DNA from: Desulfofalx alkaliphila DSM 12257
GTDB lineage: Bacteria; Bacillota; Desulfotomaculia; Desulfotomaculales; Desulfohalotomaculaceae
Direction of reading: 5' to 3'
Assembly (NCBI RefSeq): GCF_000711975.1
Contig: NZ_JONT01000001.1
Coordinates: forward strand, 62,001 to 126,000
DNA length: 64,000 nt
Positions 22,856 through 32,320 of the stretch are shown here, piece by piece. Positions within the stretch are counted from its first letter, which is position 1. The number at the start of each line of letters is the position of its first letter. The notes under the pieces were generated by a model. It was not told where the DNA came from. It ran no database searches and saw only the letters and a program-made list of their open reading frames with translations. Both the position numbers and the translations under genes were made by a program.

Positions 22856-25495
22856 ATGACCAAAACTGAACTGCCAAAGGTATATAACCCCGCAGAGGTT
22901 GAAGAAAAATGGTATCAACACTGGGAGGATAATAAGTATTTTAAAGCCGAGGTAGACAAAACCCGCCGGCCCTTTTGTATTGTGATGCCGCCGCCCAATG
23001 TCACCGGGCAGCTGCACATGGGACATGCCCTGGATAACACCCTGCAGGATATTTTAACCCGTTGGCGCCGTATGCAGGGTTACAATGCCCTGTGGCTGCC
23101 GGGCACCGACCATGCCGGTATTGCTACCCAGGCCAAGGTGGAAGAACAGTTGGCCAACGAGGGTACCAACAAATATCAACTGGGTCGGGAAGCCTTTTTA
23201 GACCGGGTGTGGCAGTGGAAGGAAAAGTACGGCAACCGTATCACCACCCAACTGCGCAAATTAGGTGCATCCTGCGATTGGGACAGAGAGCGGTTTACCA
23301 TGGACGAGGGCTGTTCTAAGGCAGTGCAGGAGGTGTTTATTCGCCTCTATAATGAGGGGCTGATTTACCGGGATAACTACATCACTAACTGGTGCCCCCA
23401 CTGCAAAACCACCATTTCAGATATTGAAGTGGAGCATAAAGACAGTCCCGGAAATTTATATCATATAAAATACCCCTTTAAGGACAATGCCGACCAGTAT
23501 ATGGTGGTGGCCACCACTCGCCCCGAAACAATGCTGGGTGACGTGGCAGTGGCTGTTAATCCTGAGGACGATCGCTATTCCCATATGGTGGGACGTACTC
23601 TGGTGCTGCCGCTGGTGGGGCGGGAAATGCCGGTTATTGCCGATGCCTATGTTGATCCTAGCTTCGGCACCGGTTGTGTAAAGATAACTCCGGCCCACGA
23701 CCCCAATGACTTTGAAATTGGCCGCCGCCACGGGCTGCCCGAGGTGCAGGTAATTGACAAAGACGGCAAAATGAATGCCCAGGCCGGCGAAAGGTACCGG
23801 GGCATGGATCGGTATGAATGCCGCAAACAAATTATAAAGGATTTAGAAGAATGCGGCGCCCTGCTAAAAATAGACGAACACAGTCACGCGGTGGGTCGGT
23901 GCTACCGGTGTGATACCGTTATTGAACCAATGCTGTCCCTACAGTGGTTTGTAAAGATGAAACCCCTGGCCGAAGGTGCCATTGAAGCGGCTAAAAAGGG
24001 TGATGTGCGTTTTATACCGGAAAGGTTTACAAAAATATACCTAAACTGGATGGAAAACATCCGCGACTGGTGCATTTCCCGCCAACTGTGGTGGGGCCAC
24101 CGTATACCGGTTTACTACTGCAGTGATTGTGATGAAATGGTTGTTTCGGCGGAACCCCTTACCCAATGTGCCTGCGGCGGTAAAATGGAGCAAGACCCCG
24201 ATGTGTTAGACACTTGGTTTTCATCGGCACTGTGGCCCTTTTCCACACTGGGTTGGCCGGAAAAAACCGAAGACCTGGAGCATTTCTATCCCACCACCGT
24301 ACTGGTCACCGGCCGTGACATTATCTTTTTTTGGGTGGCCCGAATGATTTTCTCCGGTCTGCACAACATGAAAGAGGTACCGTTTAAAGAAGTGTTTATT
24401 CACGGCTTAGTGCTGGACAGCCAAGGGCGTAAAATGAGCAAGTCCTTGGGTAACGGGGTAGACCCCCTGGAAGTAATTGAAACCCACGGGGCAGACAGCC
24501 TGCGTTTCATGCTGGTCACCGGAAACACCCCGGGCAACGATCTGCGCTTCCACTTCGAACGTCTGGAAGGTGCCAGGAACTTTGCCAACAAGCTGTGGAA
24601 CGCATCCCGCTTTGCATTGATGAATTTAGATGACTACGACGAAAGGGCCCCCCGGGGAGAATTGACGCTGGCAGACCGCTGGATATTAAGCCGATACCAC
24701 CGGGCCGTCAATGAAGTAACGGCATACTTAGAGCGCTATGAACTGGGTGAAGCGGCCCGGGTGATTTATGAATTTAGCTGGAGCGAACTGTGCGACTGGT
24801 ACATTGAACTTGTGAAGCCGCGCTTGTTTGGCAAGACAACACCGGAAGACAGGGCCACTGCCCAGCATACGCTGGTGACAGTGATGCAGGGAATGATGGA
24901 ACTGTTGCATCCCTTTATGCCCTTTATTACCGAAGAGATTTGGCAGCGTCTGCCCCATAAAGGGCAGACCATTATGCTGCAGCCTTGGCCGGAATACAAC
25001 CCTGAGCTGCGGGATTTAGATGCGGAAGCTGCCATGGCACTTTTGATGGACAGCATCACTGAAATTCGCCGCATCCGAGCTGAAATGAACGTATCACCGG
25101 GCAAAGTGGCGGAAGTTATACTGGTGGTACCGGCAGAAAACAACCGCCGGGTGTTGGAGGAAAACATTGGCTATCTGGAAAGGCTGGCCCATGCCCAGGC
25201 AAGCATCACCGCCCAAATGGCAGAAAAGCCGGGGCAATCGGCAGTTGGTGTGGCCAAAGGGGTGGAAGTGGTGGTACCCCTAAAGGGTTTAATTGATTTG
25301 GACAAAGAAGTGGCCCGTTTAAAGAAAGAACTGGGGAACATTGAAAAGGAACTGCAGCGGGTGCAAGGCAAACTGAACAACGAAAAATTCCTCGTCAAAG
25401 CCCCGGCAGCGGTAATAGAAAAGGAAAAGGCCAAAGAAGCAGAGTTTTTAGAGAAAAAATCGGCTTTATCGGCCCAGCTAGAGATGCTGTCATAA
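22856..25495 (+). CDS. valS: Valyl-tRNA synthetase
   Basis: An 879-residue class I aminoacyl-tRNA synthetase that charges tRNA-Val and edits mischarged Thr. HIGH-type motif PPPNVTGQLHMGHAL near the N-terminus, the CP1 editing region around TTRPETMLGDVAVAVNP, KMSKS in SQGRKMSKSLGNG, and a C-terminal coiled-coil tail (KEVARLKKELGNIEKEL) are all present. ATG-22856 follows GGGAGGAAAA; the frame opens earlier only because it reads through the T-box. Control is by the upstream valine T-box. Confidence 0.98.
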   Translation: MTKTELPKVYNPAEVEEKWYQHWEDNKYFKAEVDKTRRPFCIVMPPPNVTGQLHMGHALDNTLQDILTRWRRMQGYNALWLPGTDHAGIATQAKVEEQLANEGTNKYQLGREAFLDRVWQWKEKYGNRITTQLRKLGASCDWDRERFTMDEGCSKAVQEVFIRLYNEGLIYRDNYITNWCPHCKTTISDIEVEHKDSPGNLYHIKYPFKDNADQYMVVATTRPETMLGDVAVAVNPEDDRYSHMVGRTLVLPLVGREMPVIADAYVDPSFGTGCVKITPAHDPNDFEIGRRHGLPEVQVIDKDGKMNAQAGERYRGMDRYECRKQIIKDLEECGALLKIDEHSHAVGRCYRCDTVIEPMLSLQWFVKMKPLAEGAIEAAKKGDVRFIPERFTKIYLNWMENIRDWCISRQLWWGHRIPVYYCSDCDEMVVSAEPLTQCACGGKMEQDPDVLDTWFSSALWPFSTLGWPEKTEDLEHFYPTTVLVTGRDIIFFWVARMIFSGLHNMKEVPFKEVFIHGLVLDSQGRKMSKSLGNGVDPLEVIETHGADSLRFMLVTGNTPGNDLRFHFERLEGARNFANKLWNASRFALMNLDDYDERAPRGELTLADRWILSRYHRAVNEVTAYLERYELGEAARVIYEFSWSELCDWYIELVKPRLFGKTTPEDRATAQHTLVTVMQGMMELLHPFMPFITEEIWQRLPHKGQTIMLQPWPEYNPELRDLDAEAAMALLMDSITEIRRIRAEMNVSPGKVAEVILVVPAENNRRVLEENIGYLERLAHAQASITAQMAEKPGQSAVGVAKGVEVVVPLKGLIDLDKEVARLKKELGNIEKELQRVQGKLNNEKFLVKAPAAVIEKEKAKEAEFLEKKSALSAQLEMLS

Positions 25496-25532
25496 AGGGC
25501 AGACGAAAGTATAAAGGAAAGGGGCAGATCAT

Positions 25533-25760
25533 ATGGCATTGAAGTGGGATACAGTGTTAAAAGAAGAAGAGGGCAAACATACCGGTACCATCACCATGAC
25601 AGTACATGTTACGGTGGAAAAGGCAGAAGAAGGCGACGGTTACTATGCCTTAACTCCGGATTTGCCTGGCTGTGCCACCGTGGGAGACACCCCCGAGCAA
25701 GCGGTGGAAAACATGCGCCTTACTATTAAAGATTGGCTAATTAAGGATAACTGCGGTTAA
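25533..25760 (+). CDS. Solitary HicB-like (UPF0150) protein
   Basis: A 75-residue protein with the HicB-like antitoxin fold pattern: VHVTVEKAEEGDGYYALTPDLPGCATVGDTPEQAVENM. The partly degraded RNase H-like fold is usual in HicB antitoxins, which pair with the HicA mRNA interferase. No HicA-like gene (small, with a dsRNA-binding fold and catalytic His) lies on either side, and no DNA-binding tail is present, so it may have another role. It sits between valS and folC with good spacing (AAAGGGG before ATG) and ends 3 nt before folC. Confidence 0.8.
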   Translation: MALKWDTVLKEEEGKHTGTITMTVHVTVEKAEEGDGYYALTPDLPGCATVGDTPEQAVENMRLTIKDWLIKDNCG

Positions 25761-25763
25761 AAC

Positions 25764-27050
25764 ATGAACTACCGAGAGGCCATACACTATCTAAAAAATC
25801 TAACTAAATTTGGTATAAATTTTGGGCTGGGCCGCATCGTTGAACTGCTAAGGCGATTAGACAACCCCCACCTGAAGTTAAAAACCATTCATGTGGGGGG
25901 TACCAACGGTAAAGGTTCCACCACTGCCATGATTGCCGGCATACTGCAGGCGGCGGGCTATACCACCGGTACATTTACTTCGCCCCACCTGCACCGCTAC
26001 AACGAGCGCTTCCGCATTAACGGTAAAGATATAGCAGACCGGCAGATAAGCCGGCTGATTAATACCCTAAAGCCCCACCTGGACGCCATGGTGGCCCAGG
26101 GCTATGAACACCCCACCGAATTTGAGGTGAGCACCGCCATGGCCTGCCTTTACTTTTACCGGCAAGGGGTGGATTTTGCCATATTTGAGGTGGGGCTGGG
26201 GGGCGAAATAGATTCTACAAACGTAATAAAACCGCTGGTGGCGGTAATTACTAACGTGAGCATCGATCACAGGGATTATCTGGGCAGCACCGTCGGAGAA
26301 ATAGCCAAAGTTAAAGCGGGTATTATCAAGGGCGGGGCGCCGGTGGTTACGGCGGCCACTGAACCAGAGGCATTGGCAGTCATTAAAGGGGCTTGTACTG
26401 CAAAGGAAGTACCGCTGATTCAAGTGGGCCGCCAGGTTGCCTGGAAGGATAAATCTATCCTGGGCAGACACCGTACCTACCGGAATATTCACTTGCCCCT
26501 GTGGGGAGTACACCAGCAAACCAATGCAGCCACTGCGGTGGCTGCGGTGGAAGTGCTCATTGACAGGGGAGTGGCCATAAACCCTGAAGCAGTGCGAACC
26601 GGCCTGTCCAATGTAAGCTGGCCGGGACGTTTTGAAATAATAGCCGGCAGCCCTGACATAGTGCTGGACGGTGCCCACAACCCTGCCGGGGCCAGGGCGC
26701 TGGCCGAAGCCTTAAAGAGTAAATTCCCCCATAGACCAATAATAATGGTGTTGGGCATGCTGGCGGATAAGGAACGGCAGCAGATAATTAATATCTTGGC
26801 GCCACTGGCCAAGGGGATGGTGGTTACCGCCCCCAACAATCCCCGGGCAGGAGATTGGCAGCAGGTGGCCCAATGGGCCAGAGAACACCTGCCCGATGTA
26901 CGCATCTGCCCACAGATACCGGAAGCGATAAAAACGGCCCTGGCCATGGCATCACCCCAGGACCTGGTTTGCATCACCGGCTCGCTGTACATGATTGCAG
27001 AGGCGAGAGAGGCAATTTTAATTAATAAAAACTCCTACCCCTACCAATAA
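25764..27050 (+). CDS. folC: Bifunctional folylpolyglutamate/dihydrofolate synthase
   Basis: A 428-residue Mur-ligase-fold enzyme that adds glutamate to dihydropteroate and to reduced folates. The ATP-binding P-loop is GTNGKGST (residues 46-53); TFTSPHLHRYNERFRI is the family omega-loop region; the C-terminal domain holds VLDGAHNPAGARAL. It follows valS as in Bacillus and other Firmicutes. ATG-25764 starts 4 nt after the previous stop. Operon with the HicB-like gene is likely. Confidence 0.96.
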   Translation: MNYREAIHYLKNLTKFGINFGLGRIVELLRRLDNPHLKLKTIHVGGTNGKGSTTAMIAGILQAAGYTTGTFTSPHLHRYNERFRINGKDIADRQISRLINTLKPHLDAMVAQGYEHPTEFEVSTAMACLYFYRQGVDFAIFEVGLGGEIDSTNVIKPLVAVITNVSIDHRDYLGSTVGEIAKVKAGIIKGGAPVVTAATEPEALAVIKGACTAKEVPLIQVGRQVAWKDKSILGRHRTYRNIHLPLWGVHQQTNAATAVAAVEVLIDRGVAINPEAVRTGLSNVSWPGRFEIIAGSPDIVLDGAHNPAGARALAEALKSKFPHRPIIMVLGMLADKERQQIINILAPLAKGMVVTAPNNPRAGDWQQVAQWAREHLPDVRICPQIPEAIKTALAMASPQDLVCITGSLYMIAEAREAILINKNSYPYQ

Positions 27051-27082
27051 TAAGCACAAGATATTGGAGGGGTTTTCTTTTT

Positions 27083-28954
27083 ATGCGAAATAGGCATATG
27101 CTGGAAAAACTATTGGGCTTTAAGACCCGGCTAAAAACACCGCTCAGCACTAATAAACCGTCTGAAGTACCGGCGGATCCCATCCAACACGTGTTCAGCG
27201 CCCGGGGATTGGAAGAAATGAAGCTGAGCTACCGGCTGGATACAAATATAGATGCCTTGCGCACCATAATGGCAGGAAACAGCGATTTTGTCATTCGGAA
27301 ATTTTCCATTGGACCCCATGGCAAAACCCATGCGGCAGTGGCATATTTGGATGGCATGGTTAATACTGAGCAGCTGCACGACAACATTATTACCCCCATG
27401 ATGACCAACAGTGAAACCTGGGGTAGCGGCCCCGACAAGGGGATACCCTTTGTCCGTATAAAAAATTCATTAATAACTGTGTGCGACCTGCGGGAAGTAC
27501 AAGATTTTAAACTAATTTTAAGCGGTATTTTGAGTGGGGACGTACTGATAATTGTAGACGGCCATAAAAAAGGTGAATTGGCCAGCATAAAGGGCTTTGA
27601 ACGCCGGGGAATCAGTGAACCCGCCGGCGAAACGGTGGTTCGGGGCCCCAGGGAGGGTTTTACCGAAAATATTCGAGCCAACACCGTTCTTGTTCGCCGT
27701 CGTGTGCAATCCCCCAACTTTATATTAGAGAATCTAACCATTGGCCGGGTCAGCAACACTAGCGTAGCCATCGGTTATATTCGTGGCATTGTTGACCCCG
27801 AGGTAGTAAAGGAAGTAAAGAGAAGACTTAACAGAATAGAAATAGACGGTGTGCTGGAGAGTGGCAACCTGGAAGAATTTATCGTAGACAACCCCTTCTC
27901 GCCCTTTCCCCAAGTAATGTATACCGAGCGCCCCGACCGGGCCAGCGCGGCCCTGCTGGAAGGTAGGGTAGTGATATTTACCAACAATACCCCCTTTGTA
28001 CTGATTGTGCCGGCAGAGTTTGTTAGCTTTGTACAATCGCCGGAAGACTATTATGAAAACTTTTACATAGCAACCTTCATCAGATGGATGCGCTACTTTG
28101 CCCTGGCCACAGCCCTTTTACTGCCTTCGTTTTATATTGCAATCATCACCTTTCACCAGGAAATGATACCCACCCCGCTGCTCATCAGTGTATCTGCCAG
28201 CCGGGAAGGGGTGCCGTTTCCGGCCCTGGTGGAGGCCTTGATGATGGAATTTGCCTTTGAGGTACTGCGGGAGGCAGGTATACGTATGCCCAGGCCGGTA
28301 GGTCAAGCGGTGAGTATTGTGGGGGCCTTGGTGGTGGGCCAGGCAGCGGTGGAGGCAGGTATTGTTTCACCTTTAATGGTAATTGTTGTGGCACTGACCG
28401 GCATAGCATCCTTTGTTAACCCGGTGTTTAGTTTATCTATTACCATGCGGTTGCTGCGCTTTCCCATTATGATACTGGCAGGAACGCTGGGCCTATTTGG
28501 GGTGATGGCGGCGGTGCTGGTGATACTGGTGCACATGTGTGGCCTGCGCAGTTTCGGTGTGCCCTATTTATCACCCTTGGCACCCTATCACCCTCAAGGT
28601 CTCAAGGATGTCTTGGTACGGGTACCTGAGTGGATGCTGGATCGTCGCCCGGAGGAAATATCTAAGGATAACCCCTACCGCAATAAACCGAACATGAAGC
28701 CCGGCGCGTGGCAAAATCGACGTAAAGAGCAAACACTTAAAAAGGAAAAAAGCGGCGATTCCTCTTATCGCAACAGTGCTTGGCGGCAAGAACAAGAGCG
28801 GGATATGGAGCACAGCGACTTAAATATATCCAGCGATGTTAATATTATGGAGCAGACCGACCAAGGGGGGGATGACGGCGGTGACAAAAAAAATGAAGAA
28901 CCCCAACTCACTAAAAGAAGGCGGCCCCGATATATTACCCGTAAAAAGAAATAG
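27083..28954 (+). CDS. Spore germination protein, GerA family A subunit
   Basis: A 623-residue A subunit of a germinant receptor. A large N-terminal cytosolic domain (to about residue 320, with FVIRKFSIGPHGKTHAAVAYLDG and VVRGPREGFTENIRANT-type motifs) precedes a membrane domain of about five helices (YFALATALLLPSFYIAII through VLVILVHMCGL). The tail (about 515-623) is long, basic and acidic by turns, ending in KRRRPRYITRKKK. GGAGGGG precedes ATG-27083. Its last 74 nt overlap the GerAC gene. The GerAB-type partner is not in this cluster. Confidence 0.93.
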   Translation: MRNRHMLEKLLGFKTRLKTPLSTNKPSEVPADPIQHVFSARGLEEMKLSYRLDTNIDALRTIMAGNSDFVIRKFSIGPHGKTHAAVAYLDGMVNTEQLHDNIITPMMTNSETWGSGPDKGIPFVRIKNSLITVCDLREVQDFKLILSGILSGDVLIIVDGHKKGELASIKGFERRGISEPAGETVVRGPREGFTENIRANTVLVRRRVQSPNFILENLTIGRVSNTSVAIGYIRGIVDPEVVKEVKRRLNRIEIDGVLESGNLEEFIVDNPFSPFPQVMYTERPDRASAALLEGRVVIFTNNTPFVLIVPAEFVSFVQSPEDYYENFYIATFIRWMRYFALATALLLPSFYIAIITFHQEMIPTPLLISVSASREGVPFPALVEALMMEFAFEVLREAGIRMPRPVGQAVSIVGALVVGQAAVEAGIVSPLMVIVVALTGIASFVNPVFSLSITMRLLRFPIMILAGTLGLFGVMAAVLVILVHMCGLRSFGVPYLSPLAPYHPQGLKDVLVRVPEWMLDRRPEEISKDNPYRNKPNMKPGAWQNRRKEQTLKKEKSGDSSYRNSAWRQEQERDMEHSDLNISSDVNIMEQTDQGGDDGGDKKNEEPQLTKRRRPRYITRKKK

Positions 28955-30158
28955 ATTATTGTGTATACTGCTTTTGCTGGCATTAATGCTTACCCAGGTT
29001 TCTTGTTGGGATAGGGTGGAGGTGGAGGATTTGGGCATTGTGTTGGCCACCTCCCTGGACCTGGGGGATGAAGAAGAATACATCCGGGTGTATATCCAGG
29101 TAATTAACCCCCAGGCCTTGGCCGGTTCCGGTAATGGCAACAGCGGTGGCACAGGCCCTGCCACCTATCGCAATTTTACTCATCAGGGCTATACCATCTT
29201 TGACGCTGTGAGGGGCTTGGCCCGTCATTCGCCCCGGGAGCTGTATTTTGCCCATAACCAGATAATTATTATTTCCGAACAACTGGCCAGGCGTGGGGTG
29301 GGTGATTTGATAGACTTTTTTGACCGCAACCCGCAAATTAGGCGCAACAACTGGTTATTAATTACCCCCGCCGACACCTGTCAGATTGAATTGTTTGACA
29401 TACCCCAAACCTTGGAGCCGGTACCTGCCATGCGCATTATGAGTATTATTGAAGACCGACATCGGGCGCCGGTATTTGCAGCCAGTCAACTTGGAGATTT
29501 CCTGGAATTGATTTCGTCGCCGGGCATTGAAGGCTATACCGCCGGAGTAACCATAATAGATAACCCCATGTTCCCTGAAAGCGGTGAAGAGGCCGGAAAG
29601 TCCAGGTTTGATATCTTATTAGGAAACACCGCTGTTTTTAAGGGCGGCCGGATGGTGGGGTGGCTAAATGACCGGGAATCCCGCGGCTTATTATGGGTAC
29701 GTGAAGGTTTGCAGGGCGGCATTGTGGCAATACCCGACAAAATTGGCGGTGACGAGAAAACTATCAGCATGGAGATAATCGGCAGTAAAACAAAAACAAC
29801 ACCGGTTTTTACCGAAGAAGGGGATGTCACAATGCACATTTCAGTAAAAACCGAAGCCAATCTCAATGAAACGGAGGCTTACATTGACCTTGGCAGCCCT
29901 GAAAAGATAAATCAAATAGCACGGGTTTTAGAAGAAGAAATACAAAAGGATATATTATTAGCCGTTGCCAGGGCCCAGCAATACAATGCAGATATCTTTG
30001 GTTTCGGCCAAATATTACACCGTCAGCACCTCAATTACTGGAGACAAGCAAAGGAAGACTGGGATAATATCTTTTCCAATTTAGAAGTGACAGTATCAGT
30101 GGAGGCAGAAATACCACGCACCGGTTTAATATCAAGGCCAATAAAGCCCTTGTCTTAG
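28881..30158 (+). CDS. Ger(x)C family germination lipoprotein
   Basis: A 425-residue C subunit of a germinant receptor. A basic N-terminus, then a hydrophobic signal ending in lipobox LTQVSC followed by WDRVEVEDLGIVLATSLD, the hallmark WDxxEI-type start of GerAC proteins. Mature lipoprotein faces the outer side of the spore inner membrane. GTG-28881 is preferred because AAGGGGGGG (28863-28871) lies about 9 nt upstream; the open frame extends to 28836. It overlaps the A-subunit gene, which suggests translational coupling. Confidence 0.9.
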   Translation: MTKKMKNPNSLKEGGPDILPVKRNRLLCILLLLALMLTQVSCWDRVEVEDLGIVLATSLDLGDEEEYIRVYIQVINPQALAGSGNGNSGGTGPATYRNFTHQGYTIFDAVRGLARHSPRELYFAHNQIIIISEQLARRGVGDLIDFFDRNPQIRRNNWLLITPADTCQIELFDIPQTLEPVPAMRIMSIIEDRHRAPVFAASQLGDFLELISSPGIEGYTAGVTIIDNPMFPESGEEAGKSRFDILLGNTAVFKGGRMVGWLNDRESRGLLWVREGLQGGIVAIPDKIGGDEKTISMEIIGSKTKTTPVFTEEGDVTMHISVKTEANLNETEAYIDLGSPEKINQIARVLEEEIQKDILLAVARAQQYNADIFGFGQILHRQHLNYWRQAKEDWDNIFSNLEVTVSVEAEIPRTGLISRPIKPLS

Positions 30159-30213
30159 TGTGGGCATAGATACCCACCGGCATGGCCGGTTAACAAACAG
30201 GGGGGAATTTACC

Positions 30214-30462
30214 ATGTTAACGGTAGCTGCTTTAATTGTATTCTTTGGCGGTGTTATAGCACTGCAGGTGCCGGTATTAATAAAAAAACAAATGTACAGA
30301 GATTTAACCGTTTTTAGCCTGCTAATGCTCTTGGGCATGGTCTATAGTTTTTCATTGGCCTTAGACTTGCCCACCTTTAACCCCATCCGTTATTTGGAGA
30401 GTATTTTTGCCCCTGCCACTGGATTTGTGGACAATATGCTGTCAGATATGGAAAGATTATGA
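30214..30462 (+). CDS. Small membrane protein of the germination cluster
   Basis: An 82-residue protein with two membrane helices (about residues 3-22 and 33-52) and a short amphipathic end (YLESIFAPATGFVDNM). ATG-30214 follows GGGGGGA; the open frame from 30160 has no ribosome binding site. It is 55 nt after the GerAC gene. Small two-helix D subunits are known in some germinant receptor operons, so this may be one; I infer it only from size, topology and place. Confidence 0.7.
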   Translation: MLTVAALIVFFGGVIALQVPVLIKKQMYRDLTVFSLLMLLGMVYSFSLALDLPTFNPIRYLESIFAPATGFVDNMLSDMERL

Positions 30463-30482
30463 AATTTATTTCACATTAACAC

Positions 30483-30511
30483 TTTTCATTCTGACAGTTT
30501 ACGATTATAAT
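30483..30511 (+). promoter_or_regulatory. Promoter of rex
   Basis: TTTTCA, 17-nt spacer, perfect TATAAT, about 80 nt before the start of rex. Confidence 0.6.
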
Positions 30512-30590
30512 AGTATTAACGGTAAGTTTGTACTTTTTTAAAAAGCTTAAGGTGACCGTTTTATATATTTTGGAAAGTGAGGCAACCCAG

Positions 30591-31223
30591 TTGAAAGCAT
30601 TAAAAATACCAGAGGCGACAATAACCAGGTTATCTGTATATTCGAGATTTTTAAAACGATTAGATAAAAAGGGAGTGACAACGGTCTCCTCAGGGGAAAT
30701 AGCTGACGGTGTAGGAGTAAGCCCTGCCCAGGTGCGTAAAGACTTAGCCTATTTTGGCGAATTTGGTACCAGGGGAGTGGGGTACAATGTCAAGGACCTG
30801 ATCCGCTACACCGTAAAAATCCTGGGCTTAACCGAGCCATGGAATTTAGTGATGGTCGGTGCCGGTAATTTGGGCTCGGCACTGGTTACTTACAGGGAAT
30901 TTAGGGATCGGGGTTTTTATATCACCGCAGTGTTTGACAATGACTTAACAAAGATCGGCAAAAGAATAGCCGATTACGAAGTGATGCCCTTAGAAAAAAT
31001 GTCTGAGGTGATTAAAGAAAATAACGTGCGCATAGGCATAGTGGCAGTGCCTGCGGCAGCCGCCCAAGCGGTGGCCGACCTATTTGTGGAGTGTGGCTTA
31101 GAAGCAATACTTAACTTTGCTCCCATTAGCTTAAATGTTCCTCCCGATGTGGAAGTGCGCAACGTTGACTTGTCTGTAAAATTGGAAATACTGACCTTTA
31201 ACCTAACAATGAAAAACAAGTAA
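30591..31223 (+). CDS. rex: Redox-sensing transcriptional repressor Rex
   Basis: A 210-residue repressor that senses the NADH/NAD+ ratio and controls fermentation and respiration genes. The N-terminal winged helix ([37 protein letters not shown]) is followed by a Rossmann NADH-binding domain with GAGNLG near residue 90 and a C-terminal swapped helix. TTG-30591 gives the normal family length and has GTGAGG 8 nt upstream; the frame from 30528 would add an unconserved 21-residue leader. Confidence 0.95.
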   Translation: MKALKIPEATITRLSVYSRFLKRLDKKGVTTVSSGEIADGVGVSPAQVRKDLAYFGEFGTRGVGYNVKDLIRYTVKILGLTEPWNLVMVGAGNLGSALVTYREFRDRGFYITAVFDNDLTKIGKRIADYEVMPLEKMSEVIKENNVRIGIVAVPAAAAQAVADLFVECGLEAILNFAPISLNVPPDVEVRNVDLSVKLEILTFNLTMKNK

Positions 31224-31235
31224 AATGAGATGAGG

Positions 31236-31266
31236 TAACGGGGTGGGCATGCTGCCTGCCCCGTTA
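31236..31266 (+). terminator. Terminator-like hairpin after rex
   Basis: TAACGGGG/CCCCGTTA stem with a 15-nt loop that can itself pair; weak T tail. Confidence 0.6.
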
Positions 31267-31287
31267 TTGATGTTGTCAGAGAAAAAC

Positions 31288-31316
31288 TTGTCAGAGTTTG
31301 GTAGTAATGATAAACT
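31288..31316 (+). promoter_or_regulatory. Promoter of the DUF4321-maf-radC-mre operon
   Basis: TTGTCA, 17-nt spacer, TAAACT, about 75 nt before the DUF4321 gene; no terminator is seen from there until after mrdA. Confidence 0.6.
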
Positions 31317-31389
31317 AATGAAAAAATATTAAAGTAAGGGATGTTTCCATGGTGTACATGGGAAATAACAAATATAAGTTGGAGGAAAA

Positions 31390-31647
31390 ATGGCTAGGGT
31401 ATTAGGTGGTGCGCGCAGCGCGTGGATATTATTTATTCTTTTGACAGCCGGCGGTGTGGCGGGCAGTGCCCTTGGTGCCGCCCTCTCTCCGGCATTACCG
31501 GTTTTACAAAACTTTTTTACCGTTGGATTACAGCCCACCGCCTTAGATTTGAATTTTTTCAGCATAAATTTTGGCTTTCAACTGGCAGTGGGGCCTCTTA
31601 CAGCCCTGGGCTTGCTTTTGGGCTACCTTGCATACCGTAAATTATAG
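31390..31647 (+). CDS. DUF4321 domain membrane protein
   Basis: An 85-residue protein with two hydrophobic helices (about 9-31 and 60-82) joined by LPVLQNFFTVGLQPTALDLNFF split across the loop. It matches the small DUF4321 family that precedes maf in many Clostridia. Function unknown. TTGGAGG precedes ATG-31390. Maf follows after 14 nt. Confidence 0.85.
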   Translation: MARVLGGARSAWILFILLTAGGVAGSALGAALSPALPVLQNFFTVGLQPTALDLNFFSINFGFQLAVGPLTALGLLLGYLAYRKL

Positions 31648-31661
31648 GGGGTTTTGAACAA

Positions 31662-32261
31662 TTGGCGCTAATCCTAGCTTCACAATCACCAAGGCGCCGG
31701 GAGATGCTGCAAAGGCTGGGGCTTGATTTTGAGGTTCAAGTGGCTTCGGTGGAGGAAATTGTACCATCCGGCCTTAAGCCTGCTGAGGTGGTGGAACATC
31801 TGGCGGCATTAAAGGCCAGGGCGGTGGCAGGGCTGAGAGATGAGGGCTTGGTTATTGGCAGTGACACCGTGGTGGTAAAGGACGGTGTAATTCTCGGTAA
31901 GCCGGCCAATGAAGAGGAGGCCAAAGAGATGCTTCGCCGTCTGCAGGGTACAAGCCACCGTGTATATTCCGGTGTGGCTGTGGTAAATGCCGGCGACGGC
32001 AGCAGTATTACCGGCCATCGCTGTACCAAAGTAACATTTAAACCACTCAGCCAGCGTGAAATTGAGCAGTACATAGCAACCGGTGAACCGATGGATAAGG
32101 CAGGTGCCTATGGGGTACAGGGAGTGGCCTCAATTTTTATCACAGCAATAGAAGGGTGCTACCACAATGTAGTGGGAATGCCCTTGGAATTGCTGGCAGA
32201 ACTACTAAAAAAATTTAATTATAACCTGCTAGATAATATTGTCGGTAATAAAGAATATTGA
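31662..32261 (+). CDS. maf: Maf-type nucleoside triphosphate pyrophosphatase
   Basis: A 199-residue Maf protein that hydrolyses non-canonical or surplus dTTP/UTP-type nucleotides to monophosphates. Signature LASQSPRRREML at the N-terminus, VIGSDTVVV with the catalytic Asp, and KAGAYGVQGVAS are conserved. Starts at TTG-31662 behind AGGGGG. In Bacillus, overproduction of Maf blocks septation, and the gene is likewise next to radC-mreBCD-minCD there, so it belongs to a conserved shape/division neighbourhood. Confidence 0.95.
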   Translation: MALILASQSPRRREMLQRLGLDFEVQVASVEEIVPSGLKPAEVVEHLAALKARAVAGLRDEGLVIGSDTVVVKDGVILGKPANEEEAKEMLRRLQGTSHRVYSGVAVVNAGDGSSITGHRCTKVTFKPLSQREIEQYIATGEPMDKAGAYGVQGVASIFITAIEGCYHNVVGMPLELLAELLKKFNYNLLDNIVGNKEY

Positions 32262-32320
32262 TAATATGTAGGACAAGTTGAAGCAGTGATTTAACCGGTT
32301 TTATAAGGAGTAGTGTTATT

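Noticed and set aside
30460-30473. TGAAATTTATTTCA inverted repeat upstream of rex as a Rex operator
   Set aside because: The extended half-sites TTATGAA and TTCACAT are spaced 6 nt, whereas Rex sites (TTGTGAA-4 nt-TTCACAA) need 4, and two bases differ.
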